Part shown: positions 1 through 13,375 of the stretch, one piece after another
Layout of the letters: each line of letters starts with the position of its first letter
How positions within the stretch are numbered: position 1 is the stretch's first letter
NCBI GenBank assembly: GCA_900708905.1
Contig: CAADRB010000010.1
Coordinates: forward strand, 62,001 to 126,000
DNA length: 64,000 nucleotides
From: Hymenolepis diminuta
Taxonomy: Eukaryota; Platyhelminthes; Cestoda; Cyclophyllidea; Hymenolepididae
Reading direction: 5' to 3'
Notes under the pieces: model-generated
Databases searched by the model: none
Told to the model about the DNA's origin: nothing
What the model saw: the letters and a program-made list of their open reading frames with translations, nothing else
Position numbers and translations under genes: made by a program

Positions 1-1312
1 GTTTGTATGCGTCAAATGCAACTTTAAGAAAGGTTAAACAAATTCACATTCGGAGGAACATTCCCACATAACTGTACTTGATACAAAGATTATTATTCAT
101 TATAAAGTTATCCAAAGTTAATTAGTCTCTGACGATGCATGTAGTTGTTTCTCAGACCACTTTTAAGAAATTTTAATCACACACGCAGAGTTAGAGAAAG
201 TGGAATGGAAAGATATGTGGAAAAAAAATAAAATAAAAATAAGTAGAAGTGAAATTCTAAAATTTAATAAATGTAGAAAAAATTATTTGTCTGTCTTTTG
301 CATTACTTTTCAAAGATTTCTTAGGTCAAATTTATCAATATTGTGAAGGTGATAAGGTTAATTAACTACATCTGAAAGCATATTCTACCATTAAATCACA
401 TTACAAGTGATCAGACAGCGATGGTTGCATATTTGTCTCTTTCATTCTTGAAAAATTTAAAATTTCATCATATATTAATATAAGTCTTCTTGAGTAAACA
501 TAATGCTTTTGGCTCGTCCATTTACCTGTTCATGGCTGTAAGAATGCATAAATGAAATAAAGTGGAAGGATCTACCATCTAAGCAAACCAACTGATCAAC
601 AAGCCCTGAACACTGTAGATATGAACCCAGATTGAGAAAATCAGGGATGAAAATGGGGCTTTAGACTATTTAGATATTACAAACTGTACTTTACCACCTC
701 GTACAGAGTAAAAAAATTAGTCCTTCAAAGGAAGATTCTTGCCATTCCAACTTTATCGTACATTCCCATTCGACTTTGCCCTCTATTTCTTCCCTTACCG
801 AAATATTTCGATATTTAGTGCGTTCAGAAAATTAGGGTTCGTGAAGCCAAATAGGTTTTGAGTTAGATTATCACTTATTTTCTACACCAATATCATTAAT
901 TATTCCAAATTCGATCAATGGAATAGGAAATGAAAATTTTTTAAGTTTTAAGTAGTTTTAATGCTTTTGGATACTAATGCATACAATATTCACTATCATG
1001 CTAACTATAACTCCTTTTATCAGTAGACGAATAATATTTATTTTATTAAAATGAATTGCCAATGATTTCATAATGAAGAAACTTTGACAATTTTTTAACA
1101 TGTGAAGTTTGTTTAACTGCGGAAAAGAGTACATTCCAATGAGTAATATATCAGTGTTTGAAATTTCGTAATTTAAAGTTTGTCTCGTGTTAAAGATCAG
1201 TGATTTATTCATTATCCACAGCAATGCAAAAAATGCCTTAAAAAAATTTATTACGTGGTAATTTATTAACGGAATATTGCAAAATTATATAGTAATAGAC
1301 AAAAAGAGAGCC

Positions 1313-1328
1313 GGGGGAGGGGGAGGGG
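1313..1328 (+). other. G-rich tract (three G runs)
   Basis: Runs of 5, 5 and 4 guanines are separated by single adenines in an otherwise AT-rich region. It has three runs rather than the four needed for a canonical intramolecular G-quadruplex, although the long runs could be split. No gene lies next to it, so any role is unknown. Confidence 0.5.
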
Positions 1329-2317
1329 AAGTAAAAAGTCAGGATTTTAAAAGTCTTGCCTCTTTTGAATTCTGAAAACATTAACTTTTCCAGTTTCTTA
1401 AAGGAATTTGGTTTTCTTTGTCATTTACTTGCATTTTTCAGTAGTCACACAACAGGAAAAATTAAGATACAAGAGGTTTTTCGAAATAGGTCAAAGTTTA
1501 CTCGATTCGAACTCTAAAGATTTAAGCAATTACACTAAAACTAATCGAATTATTTACCAAAAAACAAAGCCTTGTTTTTTTCTTAGATAAATTAAAGGCT
1601 GTTAATTTTTTTAATATTGATAATCTGAGGAAGATCTACAAATTCTTTCTTAAAGAATAAGATACTAATTATCATATTTTTTAAATTTTTTTCTAAAGCC
1701 GTATCTTAGCAAAATAATAATTTCACGTAAGGCGACTGTAATAATAAAAAAATCGTTCTATGTCTGGAATAAAAATCAAACAATAGAATTCCCGTACTTA
1801 CGCCCATCCAAAATATCCCCGCATCTGAGATTTTTATTTTTAAACAAACTTGATTAGTCATTTCTAATTTAATAATGAAAATACATTAATGTTTTCATTT
1901 TAAAATATCAATACCTTTATGCATATATGATGCAAAATATTTTTTAAAAAAATATTAAATCGATGTCTTTTATCCAGACATCCTGTTGTGGAAACAACCG
2001 GCTTTGAGTGCTATTAAAATGAGAGCCTTTGATTTGCCATTCATAAGAATGTATCAATCTTTTCTAATTCTAAGGCTATTTGCTAGATAATTGTATCAAA
2101 ATGCGCTAGGCGCTAGGCAAAATTCTAAAATGAAATATTTTCAGGTAATTTTCCCTGTTTAATGAAAAATAGAAATTGAATCCACCTTTTATATTTTGGA
2201 GAGGTGGATTGAGGTATTTTAAAATCGCTCAAAAAGATTTATTGAATAATATAACATACAGGAGTGAAATAAGAGTATTGTCCATATGAATGATAATAAG
2301 AGACTCACATGTAGGGC

Positions 2318-2686
2318 ATGGCGCACCAATTGCATTTCAATTGTCAAGATATTGTAGCTTTTTACATGGAGAGTGAAATAAAGAACGCGCGCAATGGGAT
2401 GACTCATAGGACAGAGAATGTGAGTCACATGTGGGATGACGGAAAATATTCACTTCGTAGGGAGTTAATTCGGGTTAAACGAGGTTGGAAGAAAAGAACT
2501 AAACGGAGACTGAGGAGACACAATGGCAGTGGGTTTAATTTAACTCATTACAATATTCACAAAGCCCACATAAGACCCCAGAGAGGGCATTTCCTGATAG
2601 GAACTTATCTTAGTATTTTTGGGTTTGAATTAACATATCCAAAAAGATCTAAAGCATCTAGTAGATTTTGTTATTTTCGTCAATAA
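2318..2686 (+). other. Open frame of 122 codons, coding status doubtful
   Basis: This frame opens with ATG and encodes a basic protein with a clustered Lys/Arg segment around residues 45-67 (RELIRVKRGWKKRTKRRLRR). I recognise no domain, signal peptide or membrane segment. No clear promoter or splice sites surround it. A short direct repeat, TCACATGT followed by G-rich sequence, occurs near its start and again about 115 bases later. In AT-rich DNA an open frame this long can occur by chance, so I keep it only as a candidate. Confidence 0.15.
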
Positions 2687-3199
2687 TGTATTATTGCGAA
2701 CTAGGCAATAAAACTAACAAGCGTAAAATATTTATTAATAAAGTTTCCCTGCCTAAAATAAACTACTAATTTTAGAAGTAAATATTTCTTATAAATTAGG
2801 TGTAGCAGTGAAACAGATCGATATTTTTAAGAGAGTAATTGAAATACATAGTCATGTGATTTTATTTATACTACGTTTGGTGTTAATTATTGCAAGAAAG
2901 ACGCAATAAATGTTGTAGACACAACAGACTTCTATTATTTTATGATATGCTTGAATTTTAAAGGAAAAATTTTTATTGTTGGGTCCATTTTTATTCACAA
3001 TAAATGTTAAAATGTTCAATTTAAGTGAATAACTTTTGAATGTAGCATACTTTCAATCAAACGTTTCAATTTATATTTCTATGGGGTTATGAAATATTGA
3101 TTCATTAATAAGGATAATAGAGAATACACCAATTAGATATGCGGAGGTATACCTACAGTAGAGCGGAAATAGTTTTGTGATAGGGTAGATGGATGTTTA

Positions 3200-4080
3200 G
3201 GGATACAGCTCCACTGGCTGACCTTGTATGCGTAAAGAAGTTTGCCCTTTGAATCCCGCTGTTTACAATAGGTAGTCACTCTATGCCTCTTTCGTCTCCA
3301 TCATACATCCAGACAGTTTTATCGATGTCATACTTAGCTAAAGCTTGTATGAGTTCATTTAACAACACTTCAACAGCACTAAATCACTAGTCGTCATGCA
3401 CAGGTCATCGGGATACTCAATATATCCAGTGATCCAAATGTCTTCCGTGCCCGATTCTTTCAGCTTCCAATCGAAATCTCCTCCAAAAAAGTCGGAATGT
3501 AAGGTTGAAGAGAAAAGGTCCTAATATTGAAACTTGTTGGACTTCTCGTCTCATTAAAAATGTATTTGAATAGCCTCGAAGTCTGATCATCGGTGTTGAA
3601 AGTAAGGTCTTTACACAGGGCACAATGTTGCAGAAGCACTTTAGTTCAATCAAATACTATGTTAATGTTCATTTGGGAAGGCTAAAAATACGTTCTTCAT
3701 GTCCGCGAAAATCAAAACAACAGTAGTATTTTAAATAGGTATTTAAGGGCCTTCTTTTATTCCATCAGCTGACAGTAATTTCCGGAAACCGTCAGTGATT
3801 ACTAATGCATGAAGCTTACCAACGTATATAGAATAAATGTTTCTCTATAATTATGTGGATCGTTCAGTTTGTCTTTTCTCCCCACAACAAGACCACCTCA
3901 AGCGGGATAGGTTGAACAGTTGCCAACAGTCATTGTAGACTTTAAGAAAATAAATGTCTAACCTTCTCCCTCCCTTTTTATGAGTTTGGATTAGCCGATT
4001 AGTCTTAACATTAGAGAGTTTAGCATTAGCCCCTAATGGTTCTCCTATTGTCAGATCCGACTCACAACACAAGGCTGTTG
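3200..4080 (-). mobile_element. Decayed non-LTR retrotransposon fragment (reverse transcriptase)
   Basis: Minus-strand translation shows reverse-transcriptase blocks in the right order but in shifting, stop-interrupted frames. Near 3,700 there is a block like the first catalytic motif (VLIFADMKNVFLAF). At about 3,540 comes RREVQQVSILGPFLFNL, matching the conserved segment that precedes the active site. At about 3,400 comes EYPDDLCMTTSD, the active-site box with YADD changed to YPDD. The frame carrying the last two blocks breaks between them and the flanking blocks, so no intact polymerase exists. The family (RTE-, CR1- or other LINE-like) cannot be settled from this remnant. Sequence up to about 4,560 may belong to the same element. 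Confidence 0.7.
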
Positions 4081-4559
4081 GGTCGGGAAAAGGGCAATCA
4101 CAAGAACCCTTAAATATTTTAACACAATGCTGAATTAAAATAGCTGTACATTAAGGATTACCGTCTGTTAGATTACTCTTTGAAATCAATAGATGAAACT
4201 TTTTAGCGGTTTTTGAAAAAGGCAAATTCAGAAAATGATATTTCCAGAGTTGGTGATTCTGAGTTGCAGAATATCCAATTCCGTGTTGTTTCAATGTTGG
4301 TTATGTCCACTTTAGTACACCACAGCACGTATTTCCGGATTCGAACCGAGAGACAACCTCTCTGAACTTCAGTACTTTGCTAATTCTTCGAATCTGCCTT
4401 TGGCCAAATGTTAGAGCAAGCAGAAATTGCCATAAGCAAGCACCCGGGTCCATTCCATGAGAAAGCGAAGAGTGTGTTTGTAATCTCTGTACACTATTTG
4501 GTACACTTAAACATTGATTGTGTTTATTGAGGTGGTTCAACTAGTGTAGTAGATGTAAT

Positions 4560-7050
4560 GACCCAGTTGTTTACATGCTTTATTAGTCTTCTTAAATTCG
4601 GTCCCATTTTAACTTTGCAATTAATCTTTAATTAAAATATTTAAAAACTGATTTTATCGAATTCATAAATTCAAAATTTATGTAACTGCGAATTATTCCA
4701 TAACTGATGTTTTAAATCCTCAAGATGGCGCCTTATTTCCTTATCACACATGTTCTCGAAACTTTCGCTATTTCATTTCTTAGTAGAGTTGACAGCAAAG
4801 AATAAGGGTCATTGATTGTCTACTCGTTCCCCAAGCAAAGTTGTTTTCGTTTTGAAATGCAAAATGTGCACCTTATGATATTTTCATATTAATTCTTAAG
4901 CATATTGGATAATTAAAAATAATGCGATTTGCAATTTTTAAAAACAGATTTAACTACTGATTTATAATTTATTTGAACGCTCCTCCACTTGTTTCTAAAG
5001 GCCTCACAATGACTGTCTTTGCTTAATCCATTATAATGAACAACATGACACATTTATCCATTCTTCTGTGGCATGAGAACATTTAAAACACTTCGTTAAT
5101 GATATTATAGCGCAGAGCTTTCTTTTAGATATTTAACAGAACACTATTCCATAAAAGACACAATTTATAAATGTTGAAGCCGAAAATTTTAATCGATTGC
5201 CATACAGTTTGAATGCAGATTCAAAATGTATGAATCACAAATTGCGTTAATATTGCTTAGCAAATAATTCTGCTGAAAACACACATCTAAAGTCATTTGT
5301 AAAAATTAAGGTTGCCAAACTAAATGCGTTTACAAGAGTCTCGTAAAGCTGATTTTGATTAATTACTGTCAGCTCCATATCCTTAGACACTGACATCAAT
5401 ATTCTTAACCTGCTTCCCTTTTAAGATGTTTTAATATAATATACATATTTCTTCAATATAATTCACATTAATATTCTAATATTTTATTGCTCTTAAAAAA
5501 ATTTTCTGACTGTTTAGTAGATAATCAAGGATAAAAGGAGTAGCGGCAGATGGCTAACAGTAAATGAAAGAAAAAGAACACCAAGGATTGCGTTGACCAG
5601 GTTGCATTGAACAAAGCTCAGTACAGAGTCTCAAGGGAAAATAGGGAATTGAAGGAGAAGGATTGAGCAACGGGAGGTACGTTTGACGAGCTAGGGTCCC
5701 CTGTGTGAGTGTAATGGAAGGCTATTTATAATCGACATTTGGGTGAGGACACGCATAAGGATATAATTGTATGCGTGCTTTAATTGGTCGGGACGATTGT
5801 AGGGAAAGGAAGGGCCAGTGCAGACAAGAATGTTTAATAACAAAGCCGACTAAGCGGTGTCTGCAACTATCGTCTGAGGTATGCTTACCTTTTCCGATCG
5901 ATGAGAAATAGGTCAGTTGAGGACACACGATGTTTGTCTATGGAGTGCTTGGGTCAGGGAAGGTTAAAAGTTTACAGACATTACTATAAGGACAGGATAA
6001 TCAAATTTGGTGATGATTAGGGATGACGTAAGATAAATATTTCGGAGAAGAAGGGATTCATCCTTCAGCCTACTCCCAGCCCTGAGGCACGTAAAGGCGG
6101 CAAAATGTCTCGCTATGAATCGGTATAATGTAGTTGTACTGTTCAAACCTTATGTAGGGTTCAGTCATACAAACTCCAAAATTTATTTAAACGTTTTGCT
6201 AAATATTTAAGAAAAATCTTCGAAACTAAGAACCATCATTTCTAAAGCGAATATAATAAAAAATGCGGGATATCTGTCACCTCCTCATTTTTAATTCTAC
6301 TGCCACATTACAAGTAGCAAGGCCCCGCTAACAACATCAGGACGTTGTATAAATATTAATTTATAAAAGGGTGCTTTTATGTCTAAATACAGAATCATAA
6401 GCAACGGGTGGAAATTGACCGCCAAACTCTAAGGACAATGCATCTATTTATTAGCAAGGCAAAAATATAATTATGAAAGATTATTAAATATAACATACTA
6501 CTTAATGTAATATTTAATATTAATAAATTTTAAATAAGAATAATATCCTTTAAATTAAAATTTTAATTGATTCAACAAAATTGTAAAATTTTTATTCATC
6601 TAATTATTAACGTTTGGTTAGAAATGTGGCAAGTGATATTCGTATGGAATTTAATTTTATAAAACAGACGGCAACATTGACGCATAAAATAAAGCTTAGA
6701 AAATTAACCATCACATGGAAATTTGCATAACATTAACTATGTTTAGCAGTGTTCTAACTCATATAATTTCACTATATTTTTCGCGGGTTTCAAAATTGAT
6801 AAAAGTTTGGCAAAACACGAATTTTTAGAGTCTTCGACCTAAACGTTCAATGGTGTGGTCAAAACGGATGGTCCTAATAATATGTAATCGGAGAAGTAGC
6901 ACATTGTATTTTTCATCTTTGATTCGCACCATTCCTAAAGTAGACGTTTCCCTCAATACATTTATCCGGAAAGAAAAATAAAGCTTCCAAATAATTGTAT
7001 TTTCATATTTATTTAATATTTTTTTAGTGATATCATTCTCCAATTATCTA
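4560..7050. other. Intergenic DNA with a GC-elevated patch
   Basis: No gene was recognised. A patch at about 5,520-6,150 is richer in G and C and purine-biased on the plus strand compared with its surroundings. It contains only short open frames on the minus strand (5722-5928, 5964-6146) with no recognisable domain. It may be an old repeat, but I could not match it to another copy in the window. The rest is ordinary AT-rich sequence. Confidence 0.45.
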
Positions 7051-7114
7051 TCTCCAAGATAAATTCACTTTGAGATACTGTGACTAAATTATGATTGATT
7101 TCCACTTGTCGTCA
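7051..7114 (+). repeat. Left terminal inverted repeat of the mariner element
   Basis: It pairs with 8451-8511 read in reverse complement, with about ten mismatches over 62 positions by eye. The outer flank is TA. Confidence 0.85.
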
Positions 7115-7299
7115 CGTATATCTCATTTTTCTATGTAACCACTTATAATATACATATAATACACATCCATAGACACCTTTCGCAATATTAGAAAAGCAGA
7201 AAAGGAAACTGTCAGTGACTGAGAATTGTAATGTCTTACAGCAAAACAAATAAACACTGTACTAATGTAAATTTTATTCTATATATCCTCCATCGACTT

Positions 7300-8376
7300 A
7301 TATCACCCTCTCAGTTTGAGTACGAAAGCGACTGCAAGCTTTCATAAGATGGTCTTTAGTGATGTTCTTCATTGCTCAAGCTATTGCTTGGGCTATTGAT
7401 TCCATGGGAGTGGAGGATTTAGTATTATGGGGATGCCTATTAACTTTCTTTTCAACGATGCTCGCCCTACACCTAATAATCCAAAGGATTAAGGTCTGAT
7501 GCGTTAGGGGGGCCATAAATTAGTGTGGCATAATCATGACAATTCCCGGCTATCTAATCCTGGGTTTTGAGAGCTTTATGAGATGGAGTCGAATCTTGTT
7601 GAAAGATAGGGTCTTCCTCAATTGGCTGCTCTGTTTTTCTAAGGCAGCTTGAAAACAATAGTTTGAAGAGACTCCACATGGGCATCTGTATCTGCATTCA
7701 CCCTAAGACCCTGTGGAAAAAAAATGAGGATTCATGTTGCGTTCTTTACTCATAATAATACCAAAAACTATTGCTATTGATGGAAACTTCATGCGCATGC
7801 ATAACAGTTATAACTTCGGTGGGGTTCGCCAACACATAGTCCCTACCATTTCTTGGATTGACTTATTGGTTCTGTTAGAAGTTGTTTTCGAAGGAGAAAA
7901 ACCAAAGATTCTCCTGTGCTTCTGGGTTCTTCAATTTCTTTAAGAATCGTTCTGCACACACTAAACGATTCTCTTGAGATGTTCTTGTCCACACAAACTG
8001 ATGATCTCGCCTAAGGACGACGTAAGATTTGTATATGAGGTCTTGATGAAGAACATTCTTTCTATATTGTTGTTCCTTGAGACACTTGAAGATGTTTGGC
8101 AAGATGGCACCCGTTGACTTCCCACGATTTTTGTTGATCAAGCCACGCAATGCACTCTTCTTACAAAATCAGATGTCCTGAGTGAGTCAGCAGAGTGTTG
8201 ACAATGCTCTTCTCTGTGGCGGTCAAAGATCTGGTAACTTTTAGAAATAGTGCATTTTCTAAATTGCTGTGTTTTGCTGCTTTAGACACAATTACAGCCT
8301 GTCTTTTCATGTCATAAACTGTATTAGTATTGCCCATGTGATCTTCTGATATAAAAAATACATTAATTATTATCAA
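7300..8376 (-). pseudogene. Mariner transposase pseudogene
   Basis: The enzyme would cut and paste the element through a DDE/D RNase H-like active site. Here the reading frame has several stops and at least two frameshifts. The first catalytic acidic block, normally like DEKNFDQD, reads FENNF followed by a stop. The second block keeps its Asp (QQDSTPSH). The third keeps Asp (ASDLNPLDY) but is followed by stops. The N-terminal helix-turn-helix part is only faintly visible between about 8,050 and 8,376 (for example KHLQVSQGTT). It cannot encode active protein. Confidence 0.85.
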
Positions 8377-8450
8377 TTTAGTTTAAAGTACAAAAGTATT
8401 AGTGTCTTCAGAGTATATTATAGGTGTTTACATAGAAGAGGAGGGTAAAA

Positions 8451-8513
8451 TGACGACAGAGGAAATCAGTCACAATTAAGTCGCAGTGTCTCAAAGTGAG
8501 TTTATCTTGGAAC
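8451..8513 (-). repeat. Right terminal inverted repeat of the mariner element
   Basis: This is the reverse-complement partner of 7051-7114. The outer flank is TA at 8514-8515. Confidence 0.85.
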
Positions 8514-8515
8514 TA

Positions 8516-11500
8516 AATAACATATGCTCTAGTAATGAAGCGTTCTCCCTGGAGATATCTGAAGCCTGTCTCATTGTTTACAATGAGCTGAAATTTCCTT
8601 AACCTTTTTGAATGACTTAATGGTCATAATATACGTCAGCAGCTACAAATTCTGCTGGCGATTCATTAGTACTTATAAGTAAACTGTATGTCAAAAATCG
8701 AATGCTGCATATTTGAAGTAGCTGTCATTTTGGGTTGCTATGGGGAATCTAACTCGCTTGAAGTATTTAAAAATTGCGCTCGAATAAATGAGTTTAATAG
8801 ATAGTAAATTATTTGTGTAAAAATGGGGAGAATTAATTTTATACGAATACAAGTAAAGGCTGACATTTTTAAATGAAAAATAACAGTTAAAAAGACATGA
8901 ACTTATACTGCATATATAGCAGCGTCCTGTTCACGTTTGTGGTGCCTGAATACAAAAAAGACAGGTAAACGAGGCTTTGTGATTTGGTATCTTCCTTCTA
9001 AATTCCTTTTCGACGTATAATACGTCGCTATTTTCCTCCTGAGGCGATATTTTGAGGGTTATACAACGCACTTTAGAGATTTTGGTTAGTATCAATGGTC
9101 CACATCTCAGCATACAACAGCTTTGCGCCCCGGGATAACAAAGACGGAGGTGACACAGGAACCCATGGTTAAAACCTGTGCGATTCACGCGTTATTTTTC
9201 TAATGGAATCAAACAAATTTGAATTGATTTTTAAACAGTGAAATCACGAAATCTGTTATTTCGAATCCCTGCTCATGAAAATCAGTTCAATCAATCTCCA
9301 AGTGTTTTAAAAAATTATCTCATTCAGAAACCCTTAAAGTATCTTGAGGGTATTTAAGACAGAGTGTCGTAATTTGAAAGTCAACACGTTGAGATATCTC
9401 AATTTTTCAAGAAGCAATTCTTCTTTTTCTGGTTACTGTAGTATTAAAGCTTTACATCTTTACGCTCAAATCATATTTCCAATTGCAGGCCCTAACTTAT
9501 CTCTAATGTTGAAAAATGGACTTAAAGTTTAAGAGTTTAACTGGAAGAAGAGCCCACGGAAAAAGAAAGGTGTCAGAATCGGCTGTAAAAGTAACTGATA
9601 GAATGTCTATTCTAGCTGGTATGATCACTCAAGTCTTGTTTAGTTCCAAACCAAATCCCTGAAGTATAATTAAACTATTCCATAGTACATGGAAGGGCAA
9701 TTCAAAAATGATAAAATATATGATTGATTCAACTGCCACGGTTGTAATAGTAAAATTCTGAGATTTCTAAACTGTTGCAAGCAAATTTTTTGGAAAGATT
9801 ATGAGATTATTTCAACAGATCAAAAGTTCAAAAGTGAACTTTTTGAAGGATACAGTTAAATTTTAGAGCTAATTCATGTATAACGCGGTTAAAGTTGCCA
9901 AATTTAACTTGTTCTACATCATGTGATTTACGGAAATGATCGATCTAAAAGAGAGCTTTTAAAGTTTAATTAAACTCATTAAAGCATGTTCATTTGAAAA
10001 CAAAATGCTTTTCAAATTTTAGGACTCCAACTGCCCTTTTAACTGTAATAGCAGCAAAATTCTTTGCTAAGATTTAATATATATTAATTCCGATTTGGTA
10101 ATAAAGCTGGAAAATTTTTATAATGTATGTGCTTGATAGCTCAATCAGTTCTAAACGAACGGATTTTACCATCAAACGTGCTATTTTTATAGCACTGCAT
10201 GACTAATCTAGACAAAAAACTCTGATCCTTGGATGTTTTCTATGAGAACCACACATTTTGCCAAAATTTGTTCCATTGTTTGTAAGTGGAAGGTACATTT
10301 ATGCTTTTTACTCGATATATGTCGAACAGCGTCAAACTGGTAGAGGTGAATTTGCAGAGTTCCACATTAACAGTTGCGTCATCGCCTGAATGGCCTATTA
10401 TTTGAAACATTCAATAATATTTCTGCTCAGTTTTCAACTTCGAAATATTGTCAATTAAAATTTTTTGAATTATTGATTGAATTTAATATATAAATATGTG
10501 TCAATATATATGTATATATTGTCAAAGGGAAAATCAGTGTTTAATTTCATAGGTTTGGAGTTTCATTAATTAAAATAATTACTATCTAAAATTTTTATTT
10601 AAAATATAATCAGAAAATACAAATAAATGACAATATCAGAAAATATTTTGAGATTATCTTTCCAAATTTGATCATTTTTTCGATGCACTTCGGTAACTAT
10701 TGCAGAAAATTACTGGCAATATTAAGAAGTTCTTTCCCATAAATTTCGGATATCATTAATTCTGGAAATAATTTTATATTACTAATACATCATCAATTTG
10801 AAGGTATAATAATCTACAGAAAAGACCGCAGATCCAAATTCCTTCAGCTTAACAAATGAGACAAAGAAATATCGATTATGATGCTCAAGAAAGGTACCTT
10901 TAATTCATCCAAGGACAAATTTGGTGTTAAATAAAGGCATGGAAAAGGAGTAGGCGCTAGGAAATGTGCAATATATCTTCATATGTTTGATGTGAGAAGT
11001 GACCCGCAACCTCCAGGGGACTGCTGGAATTTAAAAATTCAGCATTTCAGGAAGTTTATTTAATCAGTATTCTTTGTGTTTGTTGTATATGAATATAATT
11101 TTAATGTTACCGTAATCATTTTAACCTCACCTATAATTTGAAAAAAATAATAAGTTGAAAATCAGAGTTTTCAGAAGAGTGGATGTCTTAGCACATAATT
11201 TTGTAAAGTGTATTTTAATTTTGTTTAAAAATAACACCGATTCTTTAACATTTAAGTGATGCAAAAGTTAGCTATATTTAAAGTATTGATTTAGGGTTAA
11301 TATAAAGGAGATTAGTTGATATATTTTAAAGTATGTAAACATGCAAGCGAGATTTGTTTTGAAATACTAAAATAAATATTACCTTTGACGCAAAGTAGGG
11401 CGGTTCCATAATGAGAGTTCTGAGTAATGTAAGTATTATAAAATTTAGTAAAAAGGCAGTTGATTAAAAATTTTCAACGTTGTCAGGGTATAAATTTGAA

Positions 11501-13375
11501 GTTGTGGGGTGCATCAAACACCAATTCTCATCCTGTTATGTAGAAAACGCGTATCTGTTTGCTCTTAAATAAATTCATTGGATGAATCATCTGGCAATTT
11601 GCGAGGAGAAATCAACGATAACAAATCACAATGATAATATAGCAGTCAATAATTTATGTCTTAACAAATATGCAAAACATTTGTTGCACAATAGAAAAGC
11701 AGGTCAGTGATGTGCTGGAGATAAAATTTTCTAGAAACCAAAGCACAAAAGTCCAGACTTTAGAATGTTACCTTTTTATTTACTCATGTCCGACTGACCT
11801 CAGTTTGAGGTTATGCTTAAAGTTTAAAGACTGGTCTACTCAAATTCAGCGGCTTTATTTTGATTTTTCATTTTCTAATTTTAATTAAATTATGAAAGTT
11901 CTTACTTTATATAATTGAGTCCAACTGCCTAATGAAATTTTTACGATCCATAAGAGCCTTTTTTCATTCAATAACATCAAAAGTCCAATAACCTTCATTG
12001 AAAGTAGCAAAGTTAGTAGTATTGATTGATACACTTTCAATATCTTAATAAATTAGAGCTTTTGGGTGAGCATTTAATAATTTATCATTCCAGTTGGCAA
12101 AAGCGCAGAGTGATTGACAGTACAAACGCATCTGACTTATGAAAAAATTCGAAGTAAATTTTTTGAAATAATTTGTGCATATTGATTAAAATTGTCGATT
12201 TAAAAATCAAAATCAATCAATTTAACTAGTTATGCAGTAATAATCAGAAAAGTATAAAATAAATGAATTTTATCGTAAAATTTCAACACCCTTCTACTTA
12301 TTTTTAGGTAAATTAATAATTTCTGAATTTTATTTTTAAAATCAAAACCATAAAGCGAGATGCTGCAATGCATTACGTTTTGGTTTGGGGTGATTGTATG
12401 CCACATACCAGATATTGCATAACCATTTTTCCTAGTTTGTGGGAAACAAGTGGCTTCCAAAACCGTGAAACAGGGTGCATGGAATCCAGGTAATACAGAA
12501 GACATCAGCTTCTTATAAATAGTTTATTTGGAACGATGATAAATGTTAACAATTGAACATACTTGAGATCGTCCATTCGTCTTGTTATCTTTATAGCCAT
12601 CTTTATGTAGAAGGTGCCATTTGCATAAAATCCTACTCCGCTTTTACTCAAATGGCTCGATTTCTAATTGTCTTTGGAATAATTCTACTTCTCTGTATAA
12701 TTTATTTATCCGATCTACTTTGCCAAATGTTCGAGCATTAAGCAGATGGTACTACTTTTTAAAAGAATATTTTTGTCTTATTTCAATTTCAAATTTACTA
12801 AAATCAACTACTCGATTTGTCTCATCCTATGATGAGAACATGTTATTAAATTAAATAATTAATTTTCATATAATACAAAATATTTTATATCGCTCTGTTA
12901 AAAAATCATCAAATAAAATAATTTAAGGAATAAATGAGAAATGAAATGGATTCCTACCATATTATTAATATAAAATTATCATTAATTAGTCTAGTTAATA
13001 GTGACTACAATGGTTCATTTTCTGATATCTGACCGATTGCTTATTGTTTTCTGACATCTAATGGTCCAAGACCCTTTAAAATTTTAATATGAAAGTTCTA
13101 GAATAAAATGCACTGTGTCTATTTAACATATTACGAAAAATGTGTTATGGTAGGGAAAAAATATAATAGTACATATAGCTATGACATCTGCAATAATTAT
13201 AAAATAGATGAGAATAAAAATATGTAATGATATATAAATTATAATATATATAATATAAAGTAAATAATGAGATAATAACTTTAAGCAAATTAGAACTAAT
13301 AAACGCAGTTATATTCAAAAGACCATGATTTGTCTGATTCCTTAATCGTAATTAATAATTCACTTTTTACTACTC
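8516..13375. other. Intergenic AT-rich DNA, no supported gene
   Basis: I see only short open frames without recognisable domains (for example 8931-9188 minus, 11670-11888 plus, 12230-12505 minus). AT-rich low-complexity stretches occur around 10,440-10,530 and 13,200-13,270. No RNA gene or complete element was identified. Confidence 0.5.

Larger units (their letters stand above)
1..3190. other. Intergenic AT-rich DNA, no supported gene
   Basis: No homologous coding segment or splice-linked exon set was recognised on either strand. The base composition is strongly A/T with scattered stop codons. The only notable items are a G-rich tract at 1313-1328 and one longer open frame at 2318-2686, both listed separately. 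Confidence 0.6.
7051..8513 (-). mobile_element. Degenerate mariner-type DNA transposon with long terminal inverted repeats
   Basis: Two imperfect inverted repeats of about 62 bp bound the element: 7053-7114 and 8451-8511. They share blocks such as TCCAAGATAAA, TCACTTTGAGA and TGATTTCC. A TA dinucleotide lies just outside each end (7049-7050 and 8514-8515), as expected for Tc1/mariner target duplication. Between the repeats the minus strand encodes a broken mariner transposase in shifting frames. Recognisable pieces are ENRLVCAERFLKKLKNPE, PHFFSTGLRVNAD, DPIFQQDSTPSHKALKTQ and NLWPPNASDLNPLDY. The length, about 1.46 kb, fits a mariner. Confidence 0.85.

Noticed and set aside
4300..4370. Minus-strand GGTTCGAATCC, a possible tRNA or tRNA-derived SINE B box
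   Set aside because: An A-box-like TAGCAAAGTACTG precedes it, but the spacing is too short and no acceptor stem forms. It is probably chance or part of the degenerate repeat.
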